Origin: Flavobacterium humidisoli | Lineage (GTDB): Bacteria > Bacteroidota > Bacteroidia > Flavobacteriales > Flavobacteriaceae | Length of the DNA: 64,000 bases | Assembly (NCBI RefSeq): GCF_023272795.1 | Contig: NZ_CP096829.1 | Coordinates: 372,001 to 436,000, forward strand | Reading direction: 5' to 3' | Part shown: one piece after another, positions 30,401 to 38,836 of the stretch | Numbering within the stretch: position 1 is the stretch's first letter | How the letters are laid out: each line of letters opens with the position of its first letter | Notes under the pieces: model-generated | Told to the model about the DNA's origin: nothing | What the model saw: the letters and a program-made list of their open reading frames with translations, nothing else | The model's database searches: none | Program-made: the position numbers and the translations under genes

Positions 30401-30667
30401 CCGAACAAAAAATTCATCTACGATGCATCTTACGTAAAATTAAGAGAAGTTGGTTTCACATACAATGTACCGTCTAAATTCTTAGACAAAACAATGGCTA
30501 AATCAATCTCATTTAGTTTATTAGGAAATAATCTTTGGATTATTCACAAAAATTTACCGTATGCTGACCCAGAAGCTGGACAATCATCTGGAAACATTCA
30601 AGGTTTTCAATCAGGTGTAATGCCAACAACAAAAGTATACTCATTTAATATTAAAGCGACTTTCTAA
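27437..30667 (+). CDS. SusC/RagA-family TonB-linked outer-membrane protein
   Basis: A 1076-residue outer-membrane transporter. It has a signal peptide (to about residue 22, FAQ), then a CarboxypepD_reg-like domain (GTVSDNTGMPLQGVSVLVKG), a TonB-plug domain with GKVAGLEV, VVDGVAIS and ATALYGSQAANGAI, then a 22-strand-type barrel ending in FNIKATF. In SusCD systems SusC imports ligands captured by the SusD lid. It precedes susD by 1 nt. No glycoside hydrolase, sigma/anti-sigma pair or sensor lies nearby, so substrate is unknown. Codon choice (AAC, TTC, TAC, AGA, TTA) looks strongly biased towards high expression. Confidence 0.93.
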   Translation: MKLKFNGFLVLLLVLVAQLTFAQERAVSGTVSDNTGMPLQGVSVLVKGSKTGTQTDFDGKYSIKASSSQVLVFSYIGMKTQEVAASSSVVNVKLSGDAQELEAVVVTTALGIKREKKSLGYSSQKLDEKTVNSTPTNNFLNNLSGKVAGLEVKTNSNFGGSTNIVLRGSKSLTGNNQALMVVDGVAISNDNLNSASAKSGRQGFDFGNSASDIDPNNIESITVLKGAAATALYGSQAANGAIMITTKKGKKNSALGVSFSSTTSMGSYDKDTFIKYQKGYGANGYSGPNDSFYTADANGDGIPDQVVDMTADSSFGNAFDPSLNVFQWTAFAPGNANYGKATPWVAAANDPGKFFQKSFSTVNNIGLSGGDEKGSYNFSYTNNNESGILPNSRLNRNIINGSFSRNLSDKIKTTAFFTFSDQSTVGRNSTGYGDNILTGFRQWWQTNVDVRDLKQAYQLNGQNVTWNMNDPLSGNFAPAYWNNPYFDRYKNYSSDDRTRVLAGANISYDITKNFNVLGRVTVDTSNDRQELRKEKGSHAEEFGLQALDETSGYELYTRSFLQTTYDFIATYDLKISEKISAKLLGGSTFIKSHVDSFDGSTTGGLVAPGLFTLANSMSFVAPLEQEINYNKLGLYTQGSIDYNRIVFVEGSYRRDQSTALPQNNNKYDYWSLGTSFIASELIKQDWLNNLKLRANYAVVGNDPAAGLIGAKVNNGLIGGNLMFANSSTFVDFKNLRSEKLKSWEFGVEAAMFKNRLSFDVSVYQSNTTDQIFNVPQSTSTGYATSQINAGEMQNNGVEVSLFGSPVKTKDFEWQVGVNWSRNRNKVVSLNQGRDNLQLASWQNGVSLNATVGQPYGTMRGTDYVYDANGNKTVDEDGYYLLATDKVIGNIQADWIGGLSNRLNYKDFSLNFLIDMKKGGSVYSLDQAYGQYTGLYPETAGLNDLGNPLRNSIANGGGIILDGVYEDGTPNQSRIPANMVGAGFGVEVEPNKKFIYDASYVKLREVGFTYNVPSKFLDKTMAKSISFSLLGNNLWIIHKNLPYADPEAGQSSGNIQGFQSGVMPTTKVYSFNIKATF

Positions 30668-30668
30668 G

Positions 30669-32111
30669 ATGAAAAAATTAATCCTCTCAATAACAGCATT
30701 GTCATTATTTATGACAAGCTGTGTAAGTGATGATCCTACATACAACAATGACCAGGACAAATCTTACGATGTGCCTTCTGAGACGCTTTTCACAAATGCT
30801 GAAAAAGAGTTGACAGATCAACTAGTAACTCCAAGTGTTAACTTAAGTATCCTAAGATATGCATCTCAATATTGGGCTGCAACTCAATATAATACAGAAG
30901 CCAGATTCAATATTACTACAAGAAGAATTGGAGACGGACACTGGAATGCATTATATAGAAGTACATTAGGGAACTTACAAACTTCAAAAGAAGTAATTTT
31001 AACTGAAACAGGTGATGCTGCCGTACAGAAAAATAAAATTGCTTTAATTGAAATCCTACAAGTTTACACTTTCCAAGTTTTAGTGGATACTTATGGAGAT
31101 GTTCCTTATACTGACGCATTAAAAGTAAAAGAAGTAATTTTACCTAAATACGAAGATGATGCAGCTATTTACCCTAAATTAATCACTAGATTAGATGCAG
31201 CTATTGCTCAATTAGATACTAGTGCTGATTCTTTTGGTTCTGCTGACTTTATTTATGGAGGTGATGTAGCAAAATGGAAACTTTTTGCTAACACTTTGAA
31301 ATTAAAAATTGGTTTGAATTTAGCTGATGCTGATGCTGCACTTTCTAAAAGTACAGTTGAAAGTGCTTACAATGCTGGAGTTATCTTAAACAATACTCAA
31401 AATGCAACTTTCGACTATCCAGGAGCTGCTCCAATGTACAATCCTATCTTTGCTAACTTAGTAGCTAGTAACCGTAATGACTTCGTTGCTTCTGAAACTA
31501 TTGTTAATGCAATGAACGCTTTAGAAGATCCAAGAAGAGCTATTTATTTCAATGCAATGCCTGACGGATCTTACAAAGGAGGTCTTAATGGTCCAACTAA
31601 CGTTTACCAAAATTTCTCTGCTATTGGAGATAAGTTAAAAGCTGCTGATTTCCCAGGTTTATTAGCTGAGGCTACTGAATCTAACTTCTACTTAGCTGAA
31701 GCTGCTGCAAGAGGATATGCTGTTGGAAATACTGCTGAGTACTACTATAACAGAGCGATTACTGCTTCTTTCGAAAACTGGGGAATTGCAAGTGAAGCTG
31801 CTGCTTACTTAGCTAAACCAGAAGTAGCTTATGCTACTGCTTCAGGAACAACTTACAAAGAAAAAATCGGTAAACAAGCTTGGATTGCTTTCTTCAACAG
31901 ACCGTTCGAATCTTGGAACTCTTACAGAAGATTAGATTTCCCTGCTTTAGTTGCACCTGCTAACGCTGTTGCTGCTGCTGAAGGAGAAATTCCAAAACGT
32001 TATACTTATCCAATCAACGAGCAAACAGTAAACAATGCAAATTGGGCTGCTGCTTCTACTGCAATTGGAGGAAACAAACTTAAAGTTCACGTTTTCTGGG
32101 ATAAATTCTAA
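30669..32111 (+). CDS. SusD/RagB-family surface lipoprotein
   Basis: A 480-residue partner of the SusC protein upstream. The lipobox SLFMTSC places lipidated Cys18, followed by VSDD. Acidic residues right after the Cys resemble the lipoprotein export signal that sends lipoproteins to the cell surface in this phylum. The rest is helical (TPR-like), with VLVDTYGDVPYTDAL and WIAFFNRPFESWNSYRRLDFP typical of the SusD-like_2 subfamily. It forms a bicistronic unit with SusC and is followed by a strong terminator. Confidence 0.92.
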   Translation: MKKLILSITALSLFMTSCVSDDPTYNNDQDKSYDVPSETLFTNAEKELTDQLVTPSVNLSILRYASQYWAATQYNTEARFNITTRRIGDGHWNALYRSTLGNLQTSKEVILTETGDAAVQKNKIALIEILQVYTFQVLVDTYGDVPYTDALKVKEVILPKYEDDAAIYPKLITRLDAAIAQLDTSADSFGSADFIYGGDVAKWKLFANTLKLKIGLNLADADAALSKSTVESAYNAGVILNNTQNATFDYPGAAPMYNPIFANLVASNRNDFVASETIVNAMNALEDPRRAIYFNAMPDGSYKGGLNGPTNVYQNFSAIGDKLKAADFPGLLAEATESNFYLAEAAARGYAVGNTAEYYYNRAITASFENWGIASEAAAYLAKPEVAYATASGTTYKEKIGKQAWIAFFNRPFESWNSYRRLDFPALVAPANAVAAAEGEIPKRYTYPINEQTVNNANWAAASTAIGGNKLKVHVFWDKF

Positions 32112-32134
32112 TTTATTCTGAAAAACAATATATC

Positions 32135-32164
32135 AAAACCGCTCTGTTAATTCAGGGCGGTTTT
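32135..32164 (+). terminator. Terminator of the SusC-SusD unit
   Basis: A 12-bp stem (32135-32146 with 32153-32164, one G-T pair) with a 6-nt loop, GC-rich at its core and followed by a T-run. Confidence 0.9.
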
Positions 32165-32183
32165 TTTATATAAACATATTACC

Positions 32184-32191
32184 TATATTTG
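32184..32191 (+). promoter_or_regulatory. -7 box of rlmB
   Basis: TATATTTG is a perfect -7 box just 4 nt before the rlmB ATG, predicting a leaderless transcript. A -33 TTG is absent. The region is the T-rich tail of the SusD terminator. Confidence 0.45.
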
Positions 32192-32195
32192 TCCA

Positions 32196-32930
32196 ATGGA
32201 AAAAGAACATCAAATATTTGGCATTAGAGCCATCATAGAGGCAATTCAAGCAGGAAAAGAAGTAGATAAAGTTTTCATACAGAAAGACATTTCTGGCGAA
32301 CTTATGAAGGATTTAATGAAGGTAATGAAACGTGCAAACGTTAACTTCTCTTATGTACCTGTAGAAAAACTAAACCGCCTTACTCCAAATAATCACCAAG
32401 GTGCAGTAGCAACCATCTCCCCTATCGGTTTTATTGATTTAGAACATTTAGTTGAGTCTACAATTGAATCAGGTCAAAAACCTCTTTTTCTAATATTAGA
32501 TCAGGTATCAGACGCTAGAAATTTTGGTGCTATTATTAGAACTGCTGAATGTACTGGTGTAAATGGAATCATTATACAAAAAGCAGGTTCGGCACCCGTT
32601 AATGGAGATACGGTTAAGACTTCTGCTGGAGCTGTATTCAATGTACCTATTTGCAAAGTTGAACATATAAAAGATGCTATTTTTTATTTGCAAGGTTCTG
32701 GTATAAAAACAGTTGCTGCAACTGAAAAAACAGATCAAAACATATACGACATATCACTATCAGAACCATTGGCTATTATTATGGGATCTGAAGATCGAGG
32801 AATAAATCCTTCTGTTTTAAAAATAGTAGACGAAAAAGCCAAATTACCAATGTTTGGCACAATTGGCTCATTAAACGTATCTGTTGCCTGTGGTGCTTTT
32901 CTATACGAAGCTGTTCGACAAAGAACCTAA
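32196..32930 (+). CDS. rlmB: 23S rRNA (guanosine-2'-O)-methyltransferase RlmB
   Basis: A 244-residue SpoU/TrmH-family (SPOUT) methyltransferase. The N-terminal substrate-binding domain (about 1-80) begins with IFGIRAIIEAIQAGKEVDKV. The knot domain has motif 1 DARNFGAIIRTAECTG, motif 2 IIMGSEDRGI and motif 3 GSLNVSVACGAFLYEA, which form the S-adenosylmethionine pocket. RlmB modifies G2251 in the P-loop of 23S rRNA in E. coli. Length and domain layout match RlmB better than TrmH. Confidence 0.88.
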   Translation: MEKEHQIFGIRAIIEAIQAGKEVDKVFIQKDISGELMKDLMKVMKRANVNFSYVPVEKLNRLTPNNHQGAVATISPIGFIDLEHLVESTIESGQKPLFLILDQVSDARNFGAIIRTAECTGVNGIIIQKAGSAPVNGDTVKTSAGAVFNVPICKVEHIKDAIFYLQGSGIKTVAATEKTDQNIYDISLSEPLAIIMGSEDRGINPSVLKIVDEKAKLPMFGTIGSLNVSVACGAFLYEAVRQRT

Positions 32931-32982
32931 AAACACATTGAGAGATTATGATGCGAATGAAATAATTAAATACCTTTAATTA

Positions 32983-33786
32983 ATGCTTTCAAAATCTAAT
33001 TCAAAATCAAAAGTTACAATATTCCGCTGCCTGTTTGTAATTTTACTAATTACAAACAGCTACGGACAAAATACTACGTATAATCAATTTTGGAATGAAA
33101 TCCAATTCAACCAAACTTTAAGCAAAAAATGGGCAACAGAAATAGATGTTGCCGCTGCTTATAGCAGTAAAGAATCATCTCCAAATTTATTTGATAACAC
33201 TATTCAAAGATCCATTAGAGGTTGGGGACATTATTACTTTTCTCCCAGATGGAAGTTCTCTGCTTTCATCGCTTATTTCAACAATAGAGATGTTCCAGAA
33301 ATTGGTCAATTTGAATCTCCCGAAACACGCTTTGCTCTTCAAGGAATTTATTACTTTCATAAAAAGGGATATACTTTAAGCACAAGAATGCGTACTGAAT
33401 TCCGTCATATGAGAAATGAGGATGATGATTATGAAAATGTTCTTCGATATAGACAGCAAATTAAATATATACAACCAATCAATAGTAAAATATTAAGAAG
33501 CGGTGTTGTATATGCGATTGCGTCAGATGAGCTTTATTTCAAATCTGGAGCAAAAGTTACTGGTGAAAGTTTTTTTGATCGGAATCGTTTAAATATTGGA
33601 GCCGGATATTTATTTTCGGATGATTTTCAGGTGGAACTAACCTATTGCAACGAATATCTTCCACGAAACAAAGGTAATCAGACAACAAACGCTGCATCGC
33701 TTACTATAACTTTCAATAATCTTATTCGAAATCTTAAAAAGAAAATCGAAGCCAAAAAGCATCCTGAAATAAAGGATGAAGAATAA
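32983..33786 (+). CDS. DUF2490 domain outer-membrane protein
   Basis: A 267-residue protein with a signal peptide (CLFVILLITNSYG, cleaved before QNT). It then has about ten amphipathic strands with aromatic ends (WNEIQFNQTLSKKWATEIDV, RWKFSAFIAYFNNRD). This is the DUF2490 family of predicted small beta-barrels. Function is unknown. The last 20 residues are highly charged and probably periplasmic. It is codirectional with rlmB, with a 52-nt gap. Confidence 0.75.
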   Translation: MLSKSNSKSKVTIFRCLFVILLITNSYGQNTTYNQFWNEIQFNQTLSKKWATEIDVAAAYSSKESSPNLFDNTIQRSIRGWGHYYFSPRWKFSAFIAYFNNRDVPEIGQFESPETRFALQGIYYFHKKGYTLSTRMRTEFRHMRNEDDDYENVLRYRQQIKYIQPINSKILRSGVVYAIASDELYFKSGAKVTGESFFDRNRLNIGAGYLFSDDFQVELTYCNEYLPRNKGNQTTNAASLTITFNNLIRNLKKKIEAKKHPEIKDEE

Positions 33787-34290
33787 TTAGTTTTCTTCTT
33801 TCTTTAAAAAACATTTAAGCTGTTCGATGATAGCGTCTTTGTGAAGCTTAAAGTTATAGCTTCTCACAAATTCAGTTCCTTGCATATTGATTTCAGCAGT
33901 AATAGCTTCGTAATTAGAAAACGCTTCAAGATCTTTATTGTCTATCAAATAGAGAACTTGCATTATAGAATCGTTACGTCGATATTGTGTATCGTAATGC
34001 GCTAAATTATATGTTTTGTTATCCGCCAGATGAATTATTAAATCATCCTTGATCTTTTTTCCAACTTTCTTTTCTGGAAACGGTGTCGGTTGCAGGGCAA
34101 CAAAATAATTTTCTTTATCTGTAACAATATTAATTTTCAAGGATTTTGATTTCGTAGTATAAAAAACTGCTGGCTCAAAATAGTAAATCATACTTCCATC
34201 TGCCTGTACCCTATTTTTTATCTCGCATTGAGCAATTCCTTTCCCAGTAAAAACAAAACTAAAAAACAAAAGTAGAAATTTCATTTTCAT
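33787..34290 (-). CDS. Secreted protein of unknown function
   Basis: A 167-residue protein with a signal peptide (MKMKFLLLFFSFVFTGKGIA, then QCEI). The ATG ending at 34290 is preferred over an upstream TTG at 34299, because the signal peptide then starts normally and the -7 box gives a leader of about 22 nt. The mature part has a few predicted strands and single Cys residues near each end (QCEIKN and LKCFLKKEEN). No family is recognised. It converges on the DUF2490 gene with no gap and lies just downstream of the rhomboid gene. Confidence 0.6.
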   Translation of the reverse strand: MKMKFLLLFFSFVFTGKGIAQCEIKNRVQADGSMIYYFEPAVFYTTKSKSLKINIVTDKENYFVALQPTPFPEKKVGKKIKDDLIIHLADNKTYNLAHYDTQYRRNDSIMQVLYLIDNKDLEAFSNYEAITAEINMQGTEFVRSYNFKLHKDAIIEQLKCFLKKEEN

Positions 34291-34318
34291 AGCGCTCAAA
34301 ATTAAATTGTTACACTAA

Positions 34319-34326
34319 CAAATTTA
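34319..34326 (-). promoter_or_regulatory. -7 box of the secreted-protein gene
   Basis: Minus-strand TAAATTTG matches TAnnTTTG, about 28 nt upstream of the ATG at 34290. No well-spaced -33 TTG. Confidence 0.4.
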
Positions 34327-34347
34327 CTTTTTTTATTTCAAAGAAAA

Positions 34348-35112
34348 TTATTCATCGGTTTCTTCTTGATCTCTTTTTTTAACTACAATATAATTTACTG
34401 GATGACTAGATGAAAAATAATCTATCTGATCCTGTTCTTCCTCATGGGAAAAAGTAACGAAATTTCCATTTTCATCAAAATGCTTCATAAAAGGATCGCT
34501 GCCCGGATCAAAATCTGGACGCTGCCAATCGTAAACAATTGGCTTTGCATATTCGGGTGCTTTATAAAATAAGGTCAAAACAAAACCGGTAATAAGTCCA
34601 GCCAAATGCCCTTCCCAAGAAATAGATTGATCAACATCTGGAAAAACATACCATATCATTCCGCCATAAAGTAAAATCACGGTTAAGGATAATGCCACCA
34701 ATCTATAATATTTAGTCTGAATACCCTTAAAGAAAATAAAACTAACTAAAACATAAATTAATCCGCTGGCGCCGATATGAAAATTTTCTCTTCCAACAAC
34801 CCAAGTAATTAATCCCGAAAAGAGAATCCCGTAGCTTATAACACCTAATGTTTGTTTTGGATAAAAAAACTGCATCGCCGCCAATAGTATTACAAGCGGA
34901 ATACTATTATTATACAAATGATCTAAATTTTCATGAATGAACGGACTAAATAAAATACCTCGAATTCCAATAAAATCCCGAGGATAAATTCCGTATCGAT
35001 AAAAATCAAAATCAAAACGGATCTGAAGCCAATATACTATCCATAAAAAAAGGACAAAAAACATCGGAAGTCCAATAACCGAATTTGAAAACTTAAAATT
35101 AGTATCGTTCAT
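34348..35112 (-). CDS. Rhomboid-family intramembrane serine protease
   Basis: A 254-residue membrane protein with six or seven membrane segments. The catalytic Ser116 lies in GASG (114-117) and the His169 of the dyad in EGHLAG. The HENLDHLYNNS segment (60-70) supplies the oxyanion-side His and Asn. A soluble, acidic C-terminal tail follows, ending KKRDQEETDE. The ATG ending at 35112 (MNDTNFKF) is chosen over a TTG at 35130. Substrates are unknown. Confidence 0.9.
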   Translation of the reverse strand: MNDTNFKFSNSVIGLPMFFVLFLWIVYWLQIRFDFDFYRYGIYPRDFIGIRGILFSPFIHENLDHLYNNSIPLVILLAAMQFFYPKQTLGVISYGILFSGLITWVVGRENFHIGASGLIYVLVSFIFFKGIQTKYYRLVALSLTVILLYGGMIWYVFPDVDQSISWEGHLAGLITGFVLTLFYKAPEYAKPIVYDWQRPDFDPGSDPFMKHFDENGNFVTFSHEEEQDQIDYFSSSHPVNYIVVKKRDQEETDE

Positions 35113-35273
35113 ATATTCATAAAATAACAATTAACAGGACTCAAAAAACTATCCAAAAATATTTTACTGATATTTTGTCATATCAAAATTTAAAATTGTC
35201 TCAAATCAGAACAATCGTTCTCTCTGCAAACTGTTTTAACTTTTGAATGAATGAAATTTAAATCTTAAAATAG

Positions 35274-35281
35274 TAATTTTG
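35274..35281 (+). promoter_or_regulatory. -7 box of rarA
   Basis: TAATTTTG matches TAnnTTTG and ends 4 nt before the rarA ATG, again pointing to a leaderless mRNA. The nearest upstream TTG (35243-35245) is 28 nt away, longer than usual. Confidence 0.45.
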
Positions 35282-35285
35282 TAAT

Positions 35286-36563
35286 ATGGAAGCACCTTTA
35301 GCAGAGCGTATTCGTCCGCAGAAATTAGAAGATTATATAAGCCAACACCATTTGGTTGGACCAACTGGTTCCTTAACACAGCAAATTTCAAAAGGAATTA
35401 TTCCTTCATTGATTTTTTGGGGACCACCTGGTACGGGAAAAACAACATTGGCCCAAATCATTGCTCAGGAATCCAAAAGACCTTTTTATATTTTAAGCGC
35501 TATAAATTCTGGCGTAAAAGATATTCGTGATGTTATAGAAAAGGCAAAACAAAGTGGAGGACTTTTTACTGCTAAAAACCCTATTCTGTTTATCGATGAG
35601 ATTCATCGATTTAGTAAGTCACAGCAAGATTCACTTTTGGCTGCTGTAGAAAAAGGCTGGATAACTTTGGTCGGTGCGACAACCGAAAATCCAAGTTTTG
35701 AAGTCATTCCTGCATTATTGTCACGTTGCCAGGTTTATATACTAAATGCATTTACAAAAGCAGATCTAGAAGCTCTTTTGCAACGTGCAATGAAAACCGA
35801 TGCCTATTTACTAACAAAAAAAATAAATCTAAAAGAAACAGAAGCTTTATTGCGTATCTCTGGCGGTGACGGAAGAAAACTCCTAAATGTATTTGAACTT
35901 GTCGTTAATGCTTCAGCTGGTGATGAAATTACCATTACCAATGACCGTGTTTTTGAACTTGTACAACAAAACACCGTTCTTTATGACAAAACGGGCGAAC
36001 AGCACTACGATATTGTTTCTGCGTTTATTAAATCTATTCGCGGTAGCGACCCTAACGGAGCCGTTTATTGGTTGGCAAGAATGATCGAAGGCGGAGAAGA
36101 GGTTAAATTTATTGCCAGAAGAATGCTTATTTTGGCAAGTGAAGATATTGGCAATGCTAACCCAACCGCTCTTATAATGGCTAATAATACTTTTCAAGCT
36201 GTTACAACAATTGGATATCCGGAAAGCCGAATCATTTTAAGCCAATGTGCAATTTATTTGGCCACTTCGCCAAAAAGCAACGCTTCTTATATGGCAATTG
36301 GCAACGCACAACAACTGGTTAAACAAACTGGCGATTTGCCTGTTCCTATTCATTTGCGAAATGCTCCTACTAAACTGATGAAGGAATTAGGATACGGAGA
36401 TGAATACAAGTATTCGCACGATTATGCAAATAATTTTGCCGAACAAGAATTCCTTCCAGATGCCATAAAAGAAACGGTTCTTTATAATCCCGGAAACAAT
36501 TCTAGAGAGAACAGCACCCGCGAATTTTTAAAGAACCGCTGGAAAGATAAATACGGTTATTAA
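35286..36563 (+). CDS. rarA: Replication-associated recombination ATPase RarA
   Basis: A 425-residue AAA+ ATPase of the RarA/MgsA/WRNIP1 family that acts at stalled replication forks with RecA. Walker A is GPPGTGKT (46-53), Walker B LFIDEIHRF, sensor 1 GATTENPSF, and the arginine finger is in ALLSRCQVY. The C-terminal MgsA domain has the conserved GSDPNGAVYWLARMIEGGE block and the AIGNAQQLV region that drives tetramer formation. Monocistronic. Confidence 0.95.
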   Translation: MEAPLAERIRPQKLEDYISQHHLVGPTGSLTQQISKGIIPSLIFWGPPGTGKTTLAQIIAQESKRPFYILSAINSGVKDIRDVIEKAKQSGGLFTAKNPILFIDEIHRFSKSQQDSLLAAVEKGWITLVGATTENPSFEVIPALLSRCQVYILNAFTKADLEALLQRAMKTDAYLLTKKINLKETEALLRISGGDGRKLLNVFELVVNASAGDEITITNDRVFELVQQNTVLYDKTGEQHYDIVSAFIKSIRGSDPNGAVYWLARMIEGGEEVKFIARRMLILASEDIGNANPTALIMANNTFQAVTTIGYPESRIILSQCAIYLATSPKSNASYMAIGNAQQLVKQTGDLPVPIHLRNAPTKLMKELGYGDEYKYSHDYANNFAEQEFLPDAIKETVLYNPGNNSRENSTREFLKNRWKDKYGY

Positions 36564-36577
36564 ACCGTATTTTGTAT

Positions 36578-37330
36578 TTAGAATTTAACTACAATTTTTT
36601 CTGAAACTAATTTATCATTTTGATAAGATTCAAAGTACCACTGTCCATCTTCTTTTAAGATTAACGAACCTTGAACATTATCTTTTATAGCGATATAAAC
36701 ATTTGGTTGAGAAGTTTTAAGAAGCTTCATAACTACCTTTGGTGTTTTATCAATCAATTGGTAACCAGATTCTGTTGGTTGAGCATATAACAAATTTGGA
36801 TCTTTCAAATCTGGCGAAGATGCAGTAGCAACTGGAGTTGCAACTACTGTTGTTGCCACAGCAGCTTTTACAGGAGCAGACGTTTTTGCAGTCGCAACCG
36901 AATTTCCGCTATACTTATAACGTAAAGCATAAACTGACTTAAAGGCATTGTCTAATGCTTCTTTATAAGCCACTTCATATTCTTTCTCTCTACTTTTTCC
37001 TGCTTCTGAAGTAAAAACTACTTGTCCAAAACAATCTTTAAATTGTATAATAAGTTTTGTTACCAAGAAAGCATTATCTCTTACTACGTCCATATATAAA
37101 ACCTGGCAACGGTCTGTATATCCCTCAGGAAGTTGTTCATTTGAATAAAAAGCTTCTAAACCCGCTTTAGTCAAATTTTGTTTACTTAAAGTTGCCAAAC
37201 GATATTGATTATCTGTCTTCATAAACTCATATTTCAGAGGAATAATTACAGCTTTGTAATCATTAATAGACTGTGCAAATCCAACAACTGAACATAAAAT
37301 TGCAGTAAGTAAAATTTTAATTCTCATCAT
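36578..37330 (-). CDS. Secreted protein of unknown function
   Basis: A 250-residue protein with a signal peptide (ILLTAILCSVVGFA, then QSI). Residues 20-140 form an alpha/beta domain with FKDCFGQVVFTSEAGKSREK. Residues 145-170 are an Ala/Val/Thr linker, and the C-terminal part is a beta-rich domain (VMKLLKTSQPNVYIAI, GQWYFESY). The two-domain layout is typical of periplasmic Bacteroidota proteins. No named family is recognised. Its start overlaps the stop of the upstream HAD gene by 1 nt (TAATG), so the two are cotranscribed. Confidence 0.65.
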   Translation of the reverse strand: MMRIKILLTAILCSVVGFAQSINDYKAVIIPLKYEFMKTDNQYRLATLSKQNLTKAGLEAFYSNEQLPEGYTDRCQVLYMDVVRDNAFLVTKLIIQFKDCFGQVVFTSEAGKSREKEYEVAYKEALDNAFKSVYALRYKYSGNSVATAKTSAPVKAAVATTVVATPVATASSPDLKDPNLLYAQPTESGYQLIDKTPKVVMKLLKTSQPNVYIAIKDNVQGSLILKEDGQWYFESYQNDKLVSEKIVVKF

Positions 37331-38016
37331 TATAAATATTTTTTTAGTTCTAATAAATGGTTAATTTGTTTATAATTTTCGGAAACGTCCACTCGTTTTT
37401 CATTAAAGAAAATAGCATCTATGCCAGCATTTAAAGCTCCGTTTACATCAGCTTCAAAATCATCTCCGATCATGATACTGCTTTCTTTTGATGTATTGGC
37501 TAATTTTAATGCATAGTCAAATATAATACTATTTGGCTTTTTAACTCCAGCTAATTCCGAATTTGTAATTGTGCTGAAATATCCCCCAAGTGAAGCATTA
37601 TTGATTTTCTTTTCCTGAACATGAGCAAATCCGTTTGTTATAATATGAAGCTTATACTTAGGCTTTAAATATTCCAAAACTTCAATTGCTCCATCAAAAA
37701 GATAATTGTTGTCGGTAAGAAACTCGATATAGTCGTTGGCAATTTCTAAAATATTCTCTTCTGAAATTACATAATTCAAAGCGTCGAATGAAAACTTCAA
37801 ACGATTATAGCGCAACTCCTGATGTGTAATTTTATCATTCTGATACAATCTCCAACATTCTTGATTGATCGGAATATATTGTTTAATAAAATCTTGAGTA
37901 ACGATTTCTTGATACTTAGTTTTGAAAATTCGATCAAAAGCCATTTCTGAGTTTTTATCAAAATCCCAAAGCGTGTGATCTAAATCGAAAAAGATGTCGG
38001 TAATATTGGTGTTCAT
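37330..38016 (-). CDS. HAD-family YjjG-like nucleotide phosphatase
   Basis: A 228-residue haloacid dehalogenase-superfamily phosphatase. Motif I is FFDLDHTLWDF with the nucleophile Asp and the +2 Asp. Motif II is HIITNGFA, motif III the Lys in AGVKKPNSIIF, and motif IV IMIGDDFEADVNGALNAG. The WDF after motif I and the helical cap match the YjjG subfamily, which cleans up non-canonical pyrimidine nucleotides. It lies 3 nt after radC and is coupled to the next secreted-protein gene. Confidence 0.85.
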   Translation of the reverse strand: MNTNITDIFFDLDHTLWDFDKNSEMAFDRIFKTKYQEIVTQDFIKQYIPINQECWRLYQNDKITHQELRYNRLKFSFDALNYVISEENILEIANDYIEFLTDNNYLFDGAIEVLEYLKPKYKLHIITNGFAHVQEKKINNASLGGYFSTITNSELAGVKKPNSIIFDYALKLANTSKESSIMIGDDFEADVNGALNAGIDAIFFNEKRVDVSENYKQINHLLELKKYL

Positions 38017-38019
38017 GTA

Positions 38020-38709
38020 TTAAAAAATTCCTTCATCTACAAAACTATAATATTTTGATTCAGTTATAATCACATGATCTAAAACTTTAACATCTAAGAT
38101 ATCTCCTGCAGTTTTTATTTTCTTAGTAATTTGCTTATCGGCATTACTTGGATCTAAACCTCCGGAGGGATGATTATGACACAAAATCAAGGCCGTAGCT
38201 CCATTTTCTAACGCTAATTTAAAAACCAATCGTATATCTACAACAGTTCCAGCAATGCCTCCTTTACTTAATTGCGATTTAGAAATCACTTTATTTGAAT
38301 TATTAAGAAAAAGTACCCAAAACTCTTCATGAGGAAGTTCACCGATAATGGGTTGCATGATATCGAAAACAGCCTTACTTGAAGTTATTTTTTTAAGTTT
38401 TATTATATCTTCCGCTCTTTGCCTTCTGCCTAATTCCAAAGCTGCTACGATCGAAACAGCTTTTGCTTCACCTATGCCTTTAAATTGCATTAGCAGAGAA
38501 ATAGTCATTTTTCCTAAGGCATTTAGATTTTTTGAAGATGCTAAAATCCTTTGACTTAACGCAACAGCAGATTCATTGCGGCTACCAGAACCAATCAAGA
38601 TGGCCAATAATTCAGCGTCACTTAAAGCATCTTTTCCCTTGAGAATTAATTTTTCGCGAGGTTTGTCATCATCTGACCAATTTTTTATAGCGAAATGCCC
38701 TCCTTCCAT
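38020..38709 (-). CDS. radC: RadC-family JAB-domain protein (UPF0758)
   Basis: A 229-residue protein with an N-terminal helix-hairpin-helix (LLMQFKGIGEAKAVSIVAALELG) and a C-terminal JAMM/MPN+ metalloprotease-like domain. The metal-binding motif is CHNHPSGGLDPSNAD, with the Glu in the preceding PHEEFWVLFLN block. Despite the name, a role in DNA repair is disputed. It heads the radC, HAD phosphatase, secreted-protein group. Confidence 0.92.
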   Translation of the reverse strand: MEGGHFAIKNWSDDDKPREKLILKGKDALSDAELLAILIGSGSRNESAVALSQRILASSKNLNALGKMTISLLMQFKGIGEAKAVSIVAALELGRRQRAEDIIKLKKITSSKAVFDIMQPIIGELPHEEFWVLFLNNSNKVISKSQLSKGGIAGTVVDIRLVFKLALENGATALILCHNHPSGGLDPSNADKQITKKIKTAGDILDVKVLDHVIITESKYYSFVDEGIF

Positions 38710-38783
38710 AATATAAATTTTGAAAGGCGAAGATATTAAAAAGAAGAAAAATCTTTCAAAAATTAAATCGATTTTTAAAAAAA

Positions 38784-38805
38784 GCCGACTGTATAAACAG
38801 TCGGC
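38784..38805 (-). terminator. Terminator of mpl
   Basis: A perfect 9-bp stem (38784-38792 with 38797-38805) with a 4-nt loop, followed on the minus strand by seven T. Confidence 0.9.
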
Positions 38806-38836
38806 AAATTATATAATTGGCTAATAATCAAATTTT

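Noticed and set aside
35113..35130. TTG start for the rhomboid gene at 35130
   Set aside because: An ATG at 35112 lies 18 nt downstream and gives a normal N-terminus.
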